Counted from the stretch's first letter, positions 12,420-20,019 are shown. The stretch is 20,280 nt of DNA from Propionivibrio sp. (GCA_017990155.1 JAGNOM010000009.1:1-20280); one strand, 5' to 3'. Notes: generated from the letters alone by a model not told the origin. Numbers and translations: made by a program.

Positions 12420-13011
12420 CAGGGACGGTGGGCGGTTCGGCAGGCAAACCACCTTCTGGTGGCGCAGGCGCGTCTTCGGTCTTCGGTTGTGTTTCCTCGA
12501 GAACGATCGCCGCGCTGTCATTGCTTGGCTGCGGGGTTGTGGGCTCGGTCGGCTTGCCGCTGAGTGACTTGTTTACGTATTGCATGGCCCGTTCTCGCAG
12601 CCGAGCCCGCTCTTCCTCCGGGAGGCTCGAGTACTCTTCCCATTTCTTCTTGAGTTCCCGTTTCTTTTCGATCGGGAGCTGTTTGGCCGAGATGTAGTTT
12701 TCACGCGCCTGTTGTCGCTCGTCGTCGGTGAGTTTCCCCCACTCCTGCATGCGTATCTGGATGCGCCGCTGTTCCTTCGGTGTCATAGACGAGAACCGGG
12801 AAACGATCCCAAGCCATCTCTTTTGTCGATGGTATTCGAGCGAGTCCCAGTCGTCACTTAGCGGTGCAAGCACGGTTTTCTGCTGTACCGTCAACTCGCT
12901 CCATTTGGGCTGCGGTGGCGTAACAATAAGCGACGGGCTGGGCGTGGCCGCCCAGCCCGTAGTGGTGAACAGTAGTACGAGAATTAATCCTGCGAGGCGG
13001 GATTTAGCCAT
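12406..13011 (-). CDS. DUF3106-containing exported protein
   Basis: A 201-residue protein with an N-terminal signal peptide (MAKSRLAGLILVLLFTTTGW, cleavage near AA at 21-22). The DUF3106 core (about residues 36-120) shows the family's Trp/Arg-spaced helices: KWSELTVQQKTVLAPLSDDW, HRQKRWLGIVSRFSSMTPKE, then QRRIQIRMQEWGKLTDDERQ and ARENY. A Lys/Glu-rich helix follows at about 112-145, and the last 50 residues are a disordered Pro/Glu/Thr tail. The protein is probably periplasmic. The repeated helical pattern resembles periplasmic stress sensors such as CpxP/ZraP-type proteins in general style only; that is my inference. It overlaps DUF3619 upstream by 28 bases and the RDD gene downstream by 14. 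Confidence 0.88.
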   Translation of the reverse strand: MAKSRLAGLILVLLFTTTGWAATPSPSLIVTPPQPKWSELTVQQKTVLAPLSDDWDSLEYHRQKRWLGIVSRFSSMTPKEQRRIQIRMQEWGKLTDDERQQARENYISAKQLPIEKKRELKKKWEEYSSLPEEERARLRERAMQYVNKSLSGKPTEPTTPQPSNDSAAIVLEETQPKTEDAPAPPEGGLPAEPPTVPDAPL

Positions 13012-13361
13012 GCGGCGAAGCCTTTGTCGGTGAATGCGCCCAGTGGGAGTTCGTCGGAAAGGAGTTCACTGTCGATCGCGCCTTGCTCGGAAATGTGCAT
13101 GTCTGATAGCCAGAAGGCTGAAGAGACGACGCATGCTGCCAGCGCGAACGTCGCAAGTACCTGGCGGATACGCAAGTTTTCGAGGCGATGCTGAACGAAA
13201 CTCCCAGCCGTGGCAAGAATCGTCTGATTCACAGTCTGCTTTTGCGACGCGAGCGCTGCCTTGCGCGCGGCGGCCAGACGATCAGCCGTTGATGCGGGCA
13301 ATTCGTGCAATCCACGATTGAGATGCTGCCTAAGCTTGTAGGCAAAATTCTGTTCATTCAT
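12984..13361 (-). CDS. DUF3619 membrane protein, putative anti-sigma partner
   Basis: A 125-residue protein with a helical cytoplasmic N-terminus (NEQNFAYKLRQHLNRGLHEL then PASTADRLAAARKAAL), one transmembrane helix at about residues 67-86 (QVLATFALAACVVSSAFWLS) and a short acidic periplasmic tail. This topology, together with a start codon overlapping the sigma-factor stop (ATGA), is what is expected of a membrane anti-sigma factor. DUF3619 proteins in betaproteobacteria sit at this position, but I know of no experimental demonstration. AAGGGA lies nine bases upstream of the ATG. The single-helix layout and N-terminal four-helix-like region are seen in the sequence; the anti-sigma role is an inference. 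Confidence 0.87.
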   Translation of the reverse strand: MNEQNFAYKLRQHLNRGLHELPASTADRLAAARKAALASQKQTVNQTILATAGSFVQHRLENLRIRQVLATFALAACVVSSAFWLSDMHISEQGAIDSELLSDELPLGAFTDKGFAAWLNPASQD

Positions 13362-13996
13362 AGCGTAATTCCCTTGCCTTTCAACGCGGCGGCGAGCGTG
13401 TGGGTTGCGCGGGAGCAGTGTGTCTTCACGCTACCTTCCGAGCAACCCATAGCGGACGCCGTTTCCGCGACATCCATGTCCTCCCAGTAACGCATCAGAA
13501 ACGCTTCGCGTTGACGCGCGGGGAGAGATTTTATCTCTTCCTCAATAATATTAAGAACTTGAGCTTGTTGCAGTTGGCTGTCGGGCGTGTTTGGCGTGAA
13601 TGATCCCGACTCGGCTTCCAGCGTTTCCAGAGGGTCGTTGGCGTCGTCGTCGTCGGACGAGAAGGATGATAAAAGGGTAGTCCACAGTGAGCGGACCTTG
13701 CTGCGACGGTAGTAATCCCGAATCGTGTTCTGGATGATGCGCTGAAAGAGCATCGGAAACTCCTCGGCCGGCCGGTCCCCATACTTTTCGGCGAGCTTCA
13801 TCATCGAGTCCTGGACGATGTCGAGCGCTGACTCCTCGTTGCGAACGGCAAACATCGCTTGCTTGAAAGCTCGACGCTCCGATGTCGCGAGAAAATCCGA
13901 CAGTTCGCGTTGGCTGGCCAGAGTGCGGTTCCTTGGTGTGGTCGGGATGGGAGATATCCCAAGGTAATGAGTGGCTTGGGTTAGAGTCTTGACCAA
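13358..13996 (-). CDS. RNA polymerase sigma factor, ECF-like
   Basis: Sigma-70-family protein of up to 212 residues with regions 2 and 4 only, as in ECF sigma factors. Region 2 spans about residues 36-105 (FKQAMFAVRNEESALDIVQD then MMKLAEKYGD, FQRIIQNTIRDYYRRSKVR). An acidic linker (SSDDDDANDP) follows. Region 4 is at about 148-207, with SLPARQREAFLMRYWEDMDV and the helix-turn-helix ETASAMGCSEGSVKTHCSR. The given start is a TTG with no clear ribosome binding site. A shorter version starting at CTG 13921, seven bases after AAGGAA, would begin LASQRELSDFLATSERRAFK and may be the true N-terminus; there is no ATG or GTG nearby. It heads the overlapping sigma-DUF3619-DUF3106-RDD operon and is divergent from ilvB. 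Its regulon is unknown. Confidence 0.9.
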   Translation of the reverse strand: MVKTLTQATHYLGISPIPTTPRNRTLASQRELSDFLATSERRAFKQAMFAVRNEESALDIVQDSMMKLAEKYGDRPAEEFPMLFQRIIQNTIRDYYRRSKVRSLWTTLLSSFSSDDDDANDPLETLEAESGSFTPNTPDSQLQQAQVLNIIEEEIKSLPARQREAFLMRYWEDMDVAETASAMGCSEGSVKTHCSRATHTLAAALKGKGITL

Positions 13997-14017
13997 TCGT
14001 GGTCTAGGCTTTAACGT
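13989..14017 (+). promoter_or_regulatory. Candidate ilvB promoter
   Basis: TTGACC (13989-13994) is followed after 17 bases by TAACGT (14012-14017). The -35 is good and the -10 is weak. It would give a leader of about 35 bases, too short for a classical branched-chain peptide attenuator. The box lies within or next to the start of the divergent sigma-factor gene, depending on which sigma start is real. Confidence 0.35.
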
Positions 14018-14058
14018 TACAAGCTTTTTCGAGCATTTTGCTTGGTAAGGCGATGACG

Positions 14059-15762
14059 ATGACCATGATGACTGGTGCGGAGATTGTAATCAGGTGCCTG
14101 CAGGAAGAAAAGGTCGAATACGTATTCGGCTATCCGGGCGGGTCAGTTCTCCATATCTACGATGAGCTGTTCAAGCAGGACAAGATCAAGCATATTCTGG
14201 TCCGTCATGAGCAGGCTGCAGTGCACGCTGCCGATGCCTTGTCGCGCTCCTCTAATTGCGTGGGCGTTGCTTTGGTGACGTCTGGCCCCGGGGCGACAAA
14301 TGCGGTGACCGGCATTGCAACGGCCTATATGGACTCGATTCCGCTGGTTGTGATTTCGGGACAGGTTCCGACGTCCTACATTGGGCAAGATGCCTTCCAG
14401 GAGTGCGATACCGTGGGGATTACCCGCGCCTGCGTAAAGCACAATTTCCTGGTGCGCGACGTGCGCGACATCGCTTCGACGATCAAGAAGGCCTTCTATA
14501 TTGCGAGTACCGGCCGGCCGGGGCCGGTCGTGGTCGATATTCCAAAGGACATTACGGCGGCGAAGTGCAAGTTCGAGTACCCGGCCGAAGTCCACATGCG
14601 CTCGTACAACCCGGTGGTCAAAGGACATCAAGGGCAGATCAAGAAAGCGGTTCAGCTACTGCTCGGCGCCAAGCGCCCGATGATCTATACGGGCGGCGGC
14701 GTGGTTCTATCGAACGCCTCCGAGCAGCTCACCAAGCTCACGCGTCTTCTCGGTTTTCCGATCACGAATACGCTGATGGGCCTCGGTGCCTATCCGGCGA
14801 CCGACCGGCAGTTTCTCGGGATGCCCGGGATGCACGGCACGGTTGAGGCCAACATGGGCATGCAGCATTGCGACGTGCTGTTCGCCATTGGCGCACGTTT
14901 TGATGACCGCGTCGTCGGCAATCCAGAGGATTTTGCCTCGATTCCGCGCAAGATCATTCACATCGACATTGATCCATCGTCGATTTCAAAGCGGGTTCGT
15001 GTCGACGTCCCGATCGTCGGGAACGTCGCCGATGTGCTTGATGACATGATCAAATTGCTGGAGGCCGAAGCCGCCAAGGCCGATATCAGCGGCTGGTGGA
15101 AGCAGATTGAAGAATGGCGTGCCTGCCAGTGCATGAAGTACACGATGAAAGACGTGATCATGCCGCAGTACGTGGTCGAGAAACTGTGGGAAGTGACCGG
15201 CGGCGATGCCATCATCACGTCCGATGTCGGCCAGCACCAGATGTGGGCGGCGCAGTACTACAAGTTCGACAAACCCCGTCGCTGGCTGAATTCGGGCGGA
15301 TTGGGAACGATGGGCGTCGGCCTTCCCTACGCCATGGGTGCCGCGCTGGCCAACCCGGACAAGCAGGTTGCGTGCATTACGGGCGACGGTTCGATTCAGA
15401 TGTGCATCCAGGAACTCTCGACCGCCAAGCAGTTTGGATTGCCGATCAAGATCATCAACCTGAACAACCGCTATCTCGGGATGGTTCGTCAGTGGCAGGA
15501 GATGTTCTACAGCCGTCGCTATTCGCAGACCTACATGGATTCGATCCCGGATTTCGTCAAGCTGGCAGAGGCCTATGGACACGTCGGTATTCGGGTGGAA
15601 AGACCCGAAGATGTCGAGCCGGCGTTGAAGCGGGCTTTCATCGATCACAAGGATGATCTGGTGTTCCTTGATATCCGCACCGCCCGGGAAGCGAACGTGT
15701 TCCCGATGGTCGCGGCGGGCAAGGGCTTGTCCGAGATGGTTCTGGCTGACGAAAATCTGTAA
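14059..15762 (+). CDS. ilvB: Acetolactate synthase (AHAS) large, catalytic subunit
   Basis: A 567-residue thiamine-diphosphate enzyme that condenses two pyruvates to acetolactate, or pyruvate and 2-ketobutyrate to acetohydroxybutyrate: the first common step of Val/Leu/Ile synthesis. The catalytic Glu is E51 in ILVRHEQAAVHAADALSR; the N-terminal GYPGGSVLHIYDEL, the SGPGATNAVTGIATAYMDSI motif and the FAD-region GMPGMHGTVEANMG are all present. The ThDP/Mg motif is GDGSIQMCIQEL (G442) ending in NLNN (N469, N470). The chosen ATG (14059) is eight bases from AAGG at 14047-14050. ATGs at 14053, 14065 and 14068 are alternatives, because the gene opens with alternating ATG and ACN codons. It also resembles IlvI, so the symbol ilvB/ilvI is interchangeable. 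It is followed 12 bases later by the regulatory subunit gene. Confidence 0.97.
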   Translation: MTMMTGAEIVIRCLQEEKVEYVFGYPGGSVLHIYDELFKQDKIKHILVRHEQAAVHAADALSRSSNCVGVALVTSGPGATNAVTGIATAYMDSIPLVVISGQVPTSYIGQDAFQECDTVGITRACVKHNFLVRDVRDIASTIKKAFYIASTGRPGPVVVDIPKDITAAKCKFEYPAEVHMRSYNPVVKGHQGQIKKAVQLLLGAKRPMIYTGGGVVLSNASEQLTKLTRLLGFPITNTLMGLGAYPATDRQFLGMPGMHGTVEANMGMQHCDVLFAIGARFDDRVVGNPEDFASIPRKIIHIDIDPSSISKRVRVDVPIVGNVADVLDDMIKLLEAEAAKADISGWWKQIEEWRACQCMKYTMKDVIMPQYVVEKLWEVTGGDAIITSDVGQHQMWAAQYYKFDKPRRWLNSGGLGTMGVGLPYAMGAALANPDKQVACITGDGSIQMCIQELSTAKQFGLPIKIINLNNRYLGMVRQWQEMFYSRRYSQTYMDSIPDFVKLAEAYGHVGIRVERPEDVEPALKRAFIDHKDDLVFLDIRTAREANVFPMVAAGKGLSEMVLADENL

Positions 15763-15774
15763 GGGAACAACGAC

Positions 15775-16266
15775 ATGCGACACATTATTTCGATTCTTCT
15801 GGAAAACGAAGCGGGTGCGCTCTCGCGCGTGTCCGGCCTGTTCTCGGCGCGTGGCTACAATATCGAGACGCTGACCGTCGCCCCGACCGAGGATGTCTCG
15901 TTGTCGCGCCTGACGATTGTGACGACGGGCAGCGATGAGGTCATCGAACAGATTACGAAGCAACTTAACAAGCTGATCGACGTCGTCAAGGTCGTCGATC
16001 TTTCTGAAGCCGCGCATATCGAGCGCGAGCTGATGCTTATCAAGGTCCGTGCCGCAGGCAAGGACCGCGAGGAAATGAAGCGCATGGCCGACATCTACCG
16101 CGGGCGCATCATTGACGTTACCGATTCGACCTACGTCATCGAACTCACCGGTAGCGGTTCCAAGCTCGATTCCTTTATCCAGGCAATCGATGCGGATCTG
16201 ATCCTCGAAACCGTTCGTACCGGCGTCAGCGGCATTGGCCGCGGCGACCGTATTCTCAAGGTTTAA
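15775..16266 (+). CDS. ilvN: Acetolactate synthase small, regulatory subunit
   Basis: A 163-residue protein, the standard size of the IlvH/IlvN regulatory subunit. The N-terminal ACT domain (residues 1-75) opens MRHIISILLENEAGALSRVS and GLFSARGYNIETLTVAPTED, the valine-binding fold with the characteristic N-E-x-G-A-L-x-R motif. The second domain (about 80-160) contains KRMADIYRGRIIDVTDSTYV and the C-terminal ETVRTGVSGIGRGDRILKV. It binds IlvB, raises its activity and confers valine feedback inhibition. It starts 12 bases after ilvB with AAGGGAA as ribosome binding site, and ilvC follows after 40 bases. The ilvB-ilvN-ilvC order is the usual one in betaproteobacteria. The family name ilvH is also used. 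Confidence 0.97.
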   Translation: MRHIISILLENEAGALSRVSGLFSARGYNIETLTVAPTEDVSLSRLTIVTTGSDEVIEQITKQLNKLIDVVKVVDLSEAAHIERELMLIKVRAAGKDREEMKRMADIYRGRIIDVTDSTYVIELTGSGSKLDSFIQAIDADLILETVRTGVSGIGRGDRILKV

Positions 16267-16306
16267 ACGGGAAGTTTCCCAGATTCATTCCTACGAAAGG
16301 AACATC

Positions 16307-17323
16307 ATGAAGGTTTATTACGACAAGGACGCCGATCTCTCCCTGATCAAGGGCAAGAAGGTGACGATCGTTGGTTACGGTTCACAAGGTCATGCGCATG
16401 CGCAAAATCTGACCGATTCGGGCGTCAAGGTCACGGTGGGTCTGCGCAAGGGCGGTGCTTCCTGGGCCAAGGTCGAGAAGGCCGGCATCAAGGTTGAAGA
16501 AGTGGCCAAGGCCGTCAAGGGTGCCGATGTGGTCATGATGCTGTTGCCGGACGAGAATATCCCGGCTGTTTACTACAACGACGTTGAGCCGAACATCAAG
16601 AAAGGCGCAGCGCTGGCGTTTGCGCACGGCTTTAACGTTCATTACAACCAGGTTGTTCCGCGTGCTGACCTCGACGTCATCATGGTCGCTCCGAAAGGCC
16701 CGGGTCATACCGTGCGTTCCGAGTATCTCAAGGGCGGCGGCGTGCCATCGCTGATTGCCGTGCATCAGGATAACTCCGGCAAGGCCAAGGATGTCGCGCT
16801 TTCCTATGCGGCTGCCAATGGCGGTACCAAGGGTGGCGTGATCGAAACCAACTTCCGCGAAGAGACTGAAACCGATCTTTTCGGCGAACAGGCCGTGCTT
16901 TGCGGTGGTGCGGTCGAGTTGGTCAAAATGGGTTTCGAGACGCTGACTGAAGCGGGTTACGCGCCGGAGATGGCGTACTTCGAATGTCTGCACGAACTCA
17001 AGCTGATCGTCGATCTGATGTACGAAGGCGGCATCGCCAACATGAACTACTCGATCTCGAACAACGCCGAGTACGGCGAGTACGTGACCGGGCCGGAAGT
17101 CATCAACGAAGAGTCGCGCTATGCGATGCGCAACGCACTGAAGCGCATTCAGAACGGCGAGTACGCCAAGATGTTCATTCAGGAAGGAAAGACCAACTAT
17201 CCCTCCATGACCGCACGTCGTCGTTTGATGGCCGAGCACCAGATCGAGGTCGTTGGTGCAAAACTGCGTGACATGATGCCGTGGATCAAGAAGAACAAAC
17301 TCGTCGACCAGTCCAAGAACTAA
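16307..17323 (+). CDS. ilvC: Ketol-acid reductoisomerase (NADP+), class I
   Basis: A 338-residue enzyme, the class I (short) length. It isomerises and reduces acetolactate or acetohydroxybutyrate to the dihydroxy acid with NADPH and Mg2+. The Rossmann motif is GYGSQGHAHAQNL at residues 23-35, followed by VGLRKGGASWAKVE, which supplies the NADPH-phosphate contacts. The KPR domain 'knot' region holds the metal-binding acids in ETETDLFGEQAVLCGGAVEL and ECLHELKLIVDLMYEGGIAN. The start at 16307 is supported by GAAAGGAAC six bases upstream; a longer frame from 16235 lies in the end of ilvN and is rejected. The short hairpin GCCC-GACC-GGGC at 17334-17345 follows the stop and could slow transcription before psd, but it has no T-run. 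Confidence 0.98.
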   Translation: MKVYYDKDADLSLIKGKKVTIVGYGSQGHAHAQNLTDSGVKVTVGLRKGGASWAKVEKAGIKVEEVAKAVKGADVVMMLLPDENIPAVYYNDVEPNIKKGAALAFAHGFNVHYNQVVPRADLDVIMVAPKGPGHTVRSEYLKGGGVPSLIAVHQDNSGKAKDVALSYAAANGGTKGGVIETNFREETETDLFGEQAVLCGGAVELVKMGFETLTEAGYAPEMAYFECLHELKLIVDLMYEGGIANMNYSISNNAEYGEYVTGPEVINEESRYAMRNALKRIQNGEYAKMFIQEGKTNYPSMTARRRLMAEHQIEVVGAKLRDMMPWIKKNKLVDQSKN

Positions 17324-17385
17324 CTTTGCGACTGCCCGACCGGGCGTTATTGCCTGAGTTTGTCGTGCATTAATACTGTTTTCGC

Positions 17386-17417
17386 TTTGGGCGGTGTCGG
17401 CTTCCGACCCGCCCAAA
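17386..17417 (+). promoter_or_regulatory. Strong hairpin in the psd leader
   Basis: TTTGGGCG (17386-17393) pairs with CGCCCAAA (17410-17417), and GTCGG (17396-17400) pairs with CCGAC (17404-17408) around a CTT loop, with small bulges between. The hairpin ends 17 bases before the psd ATG and just before its AAGGA ribosome binding site. No T-run follows, so it is more likely a leader/processing element than a terminator of ilvC. Confidence 0.55.
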
Positions 17418-17434
17418 TGCTTTCAAGGACAACA

Positions 17435-18070
17435 ATGAACTATCCGCATCCGATTCTTGCCAAGGAAGGCTGGCCGTTCATCGCCGGCAGTCTGGTTCTT
17501 GCCATTTTGGCGTCATCCGCTGGCCTGTGGTCACTGCCGTTCTGGGTGATCTTTGTTTTCTGCGTCCAGTTTTTCCGTGATCCGGCACGCGTCGTCGCCG
17601 GTGGTCCGAAGAGTGTGCTGGCGCCTGCCGACGGCCGTATTGTGGTCGTCGAAGAAGCGGACGATCCGTATCTTAAACGTCGCGCGCTTAAGGTGAGCGT
17701 ATTCATGAATGTATTCAACGTGCATTCGAATCGTTCGCCAATCGAATGCACGGTGCAGCAAAAATGGTACAAACCCGGCAGCTTTCTCAATGCGGCTCTG
17801 GACAAGGCGTCGCTCGAGAATGAACGGTGTGCGTTGCACCTGAAAACGCGCGATGGGCGCGATGTCACCTGTGTTCAGATTGCCGGCCTCGTGGCGCGCC
17901 GAATCCTCAATTATGTCGATGGCGGCGCGGAACTATTGCCGGGCCAACGCTATGGCTTTATCCGGTTCGGATCACGGGTTGATCTTTACCTGCCGCTGGA
18001 TACCAAGGTCAAAGTCGTCATTGGCGAGAAGGTCAGCGCGACGAGTACGGTGTTGGCTGAACTTTCATGA
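17435..18070 (+). CDS. psd: Phosphatidylserine decarboxylase proenzyme, short type
   Basis: A 211-residue protein of the short Psd family (about 210-220 residues, TIGR00164 type) rather than the 300-residue E. coli type. It decarboxylates phosphatidylserine to phosphatidylethanolamine at the inner membrane. The self-cleavage site is G179-S180 within GFIRFGSRVDLYLPL: cleavage makes a beta chain and an alpha chain whose serine becomes the pyruvoyl cofactor. An N-terminal hydrophobic hairpin (about residues 10-45, GWPFIAGSLVLAILASSAGL onward) anchors it in the membrane, followed by FFRDPAR, the ADGRIVVVEE motif and SVFMNVFNVHSNRSPIECTV with the conserved histidine. The start at 17435 has AAGGA six bases upstream; a longer frame from 17360 would read through a strong hairpin. 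The pssA gene often found next to it is not present. Confidence 0.96.
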   Translation: MNYPHPILAKEGWPFIAGSLVLAILASSAGLWSLPFWVIFVFCVQFFRDPARVVAGGPKSVLAPADGRIVVVEEADDPYLKRRALKVSVFMNVFNVHSNRSPIECTVQQKWYKPGSFLNAALDKASLENERCALHLKTRDGRDVTCVQIAGLVARRILNYVDGGAELLPGQRYGFIRFGSRVDLYLPLDTKVKVVIGEKVSATSTVLAELS

Positions 18071-18081
18071 TCTGAAGGGAT

Positions 18082-18118
18082 GCGGCCGGAGCGAAATCGT
18101 TCGCTCTCGTCAGGCCGC
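18082..18118. terminator. Nested hairpin between convergent psd and DUF2069 genes
   Basis: GCGGCC ... GGCCGC (18082-18087 / 18113-18118) encloses a perfect inner stem GAGCGAA-ATCG-TTCGCTC (18089-18106). It begins 12 bases after the psd stop and overlaps the DUF2069 stop codon on the other strand. It may act as a bidirectional terminator, but neither side has a proper T-run, so this is tentative. Confidence 0.4.
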
Positions 18119-18463
18119 GTCAGTTCGGTGGCGCCTGACGAAGCAAATGGCCGACCAGAAAAAAGCGAGTGCGAGCAGTGTTTCCGTCGTCGCCAGCAGT
18201 CGCTCGGTGCCGCTCGAAGTTGTCGCTCGTACCACCCCTTCGGTGAGGTAGAGCAGAATTAGCATTGAAGACCACTGGTAGGTGTATCGGCGGCCATTGA
18301 GAATCCCGAAAAGCGGCGCAAGAAGCGGGAGGCATTTGAGGACCAGCCACGTGCCGCCGGCCTGGATCGGGGCCAGCTTAAGCTCCCACGCAAGACAGAG
18401 GAAGATGAGCGCAATCAGGCTCGCGCAGGCCGTCAGGTAACACCCGCGGGGTGATGTGCTCAT
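18110..18463 (-). CDS. DUF2069 integral membrane protein
   Basis: A 117-residue protein with four hydrophobic helices: about residues 8-28 (YLTACASLIALIFLCLAWEL), 38-54 (TWLVLKCLPLLAPLFGILNG), 62-80 (YQWSSMLILLYLTEGVVRA) and 90-108 (LLATTETLLALAFFWSAICF). The LKCLPLL..LFGILNGRRYTY-QW block followed by LLYLTEGVVRA is the DUF2069 (COG3308) signature. It is an inner-membrane protein of unknown function, widespread in beta- and gammaproteobacteria. Its start overlaps the stop of the upstream 519-residue protein gene by four bases (ATGA), so the two are translationally coupled. It is convergent with psd. Confidence 0.88.
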   Translation of the reverse strand: MSTSPRGCYLTACASLIALIFLCLAWELKLAPIQAGGTWLVLKCLPLLAPLFGILNGRRYTYQWSSMLILLYLTEGVVRATTSSGTERLLATTETLLALAFFWSAICFVRRHRTDAA

Positions 18464-20019
18464 TGTGGATGTTCCATCTGGGCGGCGGAGGCAGGCAAAG
18501 TCTGGCTGACATCGGGTTCGATCAAGAAAACCTCGATATGGGCGGTTTGTTCGTTGAGCTGAGTGTTTCTTACTTCTCTAATCTCAAGGTTCTCTTGCTC
18601 GATGACGAGGACAAGGTGCTCGGGGCGTTCGTCAAGAAAGCCGCTTGGCGTGACAAGCAATTCATCGACGCGGAGTGGGGCAACTTTGGGCAGGATCAGG
18701 ACCGGTTGCGGGTTCGAACTGCGTGGTCTTTCTTCGCGTTCTGTCGTCGACGCAAGCATTGCCGGAATTGCGTCGATCGCCAGAATCTTGAGCCCGAACT
18801 CCAGATGCTCCTGGTTTTCTGATCGTGCCCAGCGGGTGATGCAAACCTGCCATTTGTCTCCGTCCTCAGCTTTTACGGCGACGATATCGCCGACCGATAC
18901 GTCCGAGGCTTTGCCGAGTACATGCATGATCAAGTAGCCGTCCGGGCTTTCGTTGGTAATCATCCAGCTTGAAGTCTCGATCTCGGCACGTGCCTCCTGT
19001 CCGAAAAGACGCCAGAGATTTTCGAGGCCTGCGCACAATACGACGCGATAGTGCTGGCGGCGCCTTGGAAAGCGTCTTTTGCCCGGAGTTCCAAGAAGTT
19101 CGGCGAGGCGACGAAGACAGCCGCGGCCGGCGGGGGTTCTTGCGAAGCCATCGAGCCCGATGCCTTCGGGACGCAATTCCGAGCGCAATGCGGCGAGTTG
19201 TTTCCTTATCAGAGTCGCCAGAGAACCGCAGTCCAAGTAAATGACCTGGCCTTCCAGTGGTGCTGCCTTGCGCGAGCACGGCGTAGCGGACATGTCGCTC
19301 GCGGCGTCGATCCAGAAGGTGCTTGTGGGGACGTCGTCCGGTTTGTCGACTAAGGTCACCAGGCTCGAATGCAGCAAGAGATAGTCCGCCAGGAAGCGGG
19401 TCTCCTGCGGAGAGAACGAGGCCGGCAGTCCGCATGCGGAAAGGATCGTGGCGAAGTAAAGATCCTGATAGGTGCTCGAAGCCTCCGTCGGGCGTAGGCG
19501 CGCAATGCCTTGCCTGCTCGCTTGCTGGTAGATCGTGTGCAACAGCGGCCAGACGCCCGCTTTGGGCGGAGCCGCGGCGAGATTGCTGATCAGTACGTGG
19601 CACGAAAGTGCGTGCATGGCCTGCCACAGGGCGGTCTTGCGACACTCCGTGAGTGTGGGTGCGGATACGATCATGCTGAGCGAAATGAGGTCTCTGGCAA
19701 TTTCATGCAACAGGTCCTGCAGTGGGCGCTTGGTCGGTCTCGGCTTTCCGTGTGTTGGAAACGAGAGCTCGGCAAATGTGGGCAGCAACTTCTCAACGTT
19801 GACGATGGCGCGGCAGTAAATTTTTCCGAGCGTTTCTGCCCGGAGCGCGTCTTCGATGTTACATGCCCGGAGTCCGATCGCTCGGGCCGCCAGCTCTTCG
19901 AGTTCATCCGCCAGGTTCTGTTGCGCGGGGCGATCGAGCCAAGCCGCGATCGTACGAAATTCCTCCGGGGAGTCGGCGTGCGAGGCGGTGACATTGGCGT
20001 TGGGTAGCGAGTGGGTCAT
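18460..20019 (-). CDS. Uncharacterised 519-residue protein with a C-terminal PilZ-like domain
   Basis: There is no signal peptide or membrane segment. The N-terminal 300 residues are helical and unrecognised (DELEELAARAIGLRAC, CRKTALWQAMHALSCHVLIS, QETRFLADYLLLHSSLVTLV). The C-terminal part has PGKRRFPRRRQHYRVVLCAG with R321-xxx-R325, then SSWMITNESPDGYLI with N356-x-S358-xx-G361, then VGDIVAVK and VCITRWARSENQEHLEFGLK. RxxxR followed by (D/N)xSxxG is the cyclic-di-GMP-binding signature of PilZ domains, with the spacing (about 30 residues) within range, and the rest fits a PilZ beta-barrel. I infer a soluble c-di-GMP-responsive or PilZ-like protein; the output is unknown. The last 100 residues are poorly structured. 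It heads a two-gene unit with the DUF2069 gene (ATGA overlap). A TATACT -10-like box lies at 20058-20063 on the minus strand. Confidence 0.75.
   Translation of the reverse strand: MTHSLPNANVTASHADSPEEFRTIAAWLDRPAQQNLADELEELAARAIGLRACNIEDALRAETLGKIYCRAIVNVEKLLPTFAELSFPTHGKPRPTKRPLQDLLHEIARDLISLSMIVSAPTLTECRKTALWQAMHALSCHVLISNLAAAPPKAGVWPLLHTIYQQASRQGIARLRPTEASSTYQDLYFATILSACGLPASFSPQETRFLADYLLLHSSLVTLVDKPDDVPTSTFWIDAASDMSATPCSRKAAPLEGQVIYLDCGSLATLIRKQLAALRSELRPEGIGLDGFARTPAGRGCLRRLAELLGTPGKRRFPRRRQHYRVVLCAGLENLWRLFGQEARAEIETSSWMITNESPDGYLIMHVLGKASDVSVGDIVAVKAEDGDKWQVCITRWARSENQEHLEFGLKILAIDAIPAMLASTTEREERPRSSNPQPVLILPKVAPLRVDELLVTPSGFLDERPEHLVLVIEQENLEIREVRNTQLNEQTAHIEVFLIEPDVSQTLPASAAQMEHPQ

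Noticed and set aside
14018..14058. Branched-chain leader peptide/attenuator before ilvB
   Set aside because: The gap is too short, with no run of Ile/Val/Leu codons and no terminator/antiterminator pair.
14143..16017. Minus-strand open frames of 162 and 343 codons opposite ilvB/ilvN
   Set aside because: Shadow frames of well-supported ilvBN genes, without motifs.
17334..17350. Intrinsic terminator right after ilvC
   Set aside because: Only a 4-5 bp stem with a minimal loop and no T-run (GTTATT follows).
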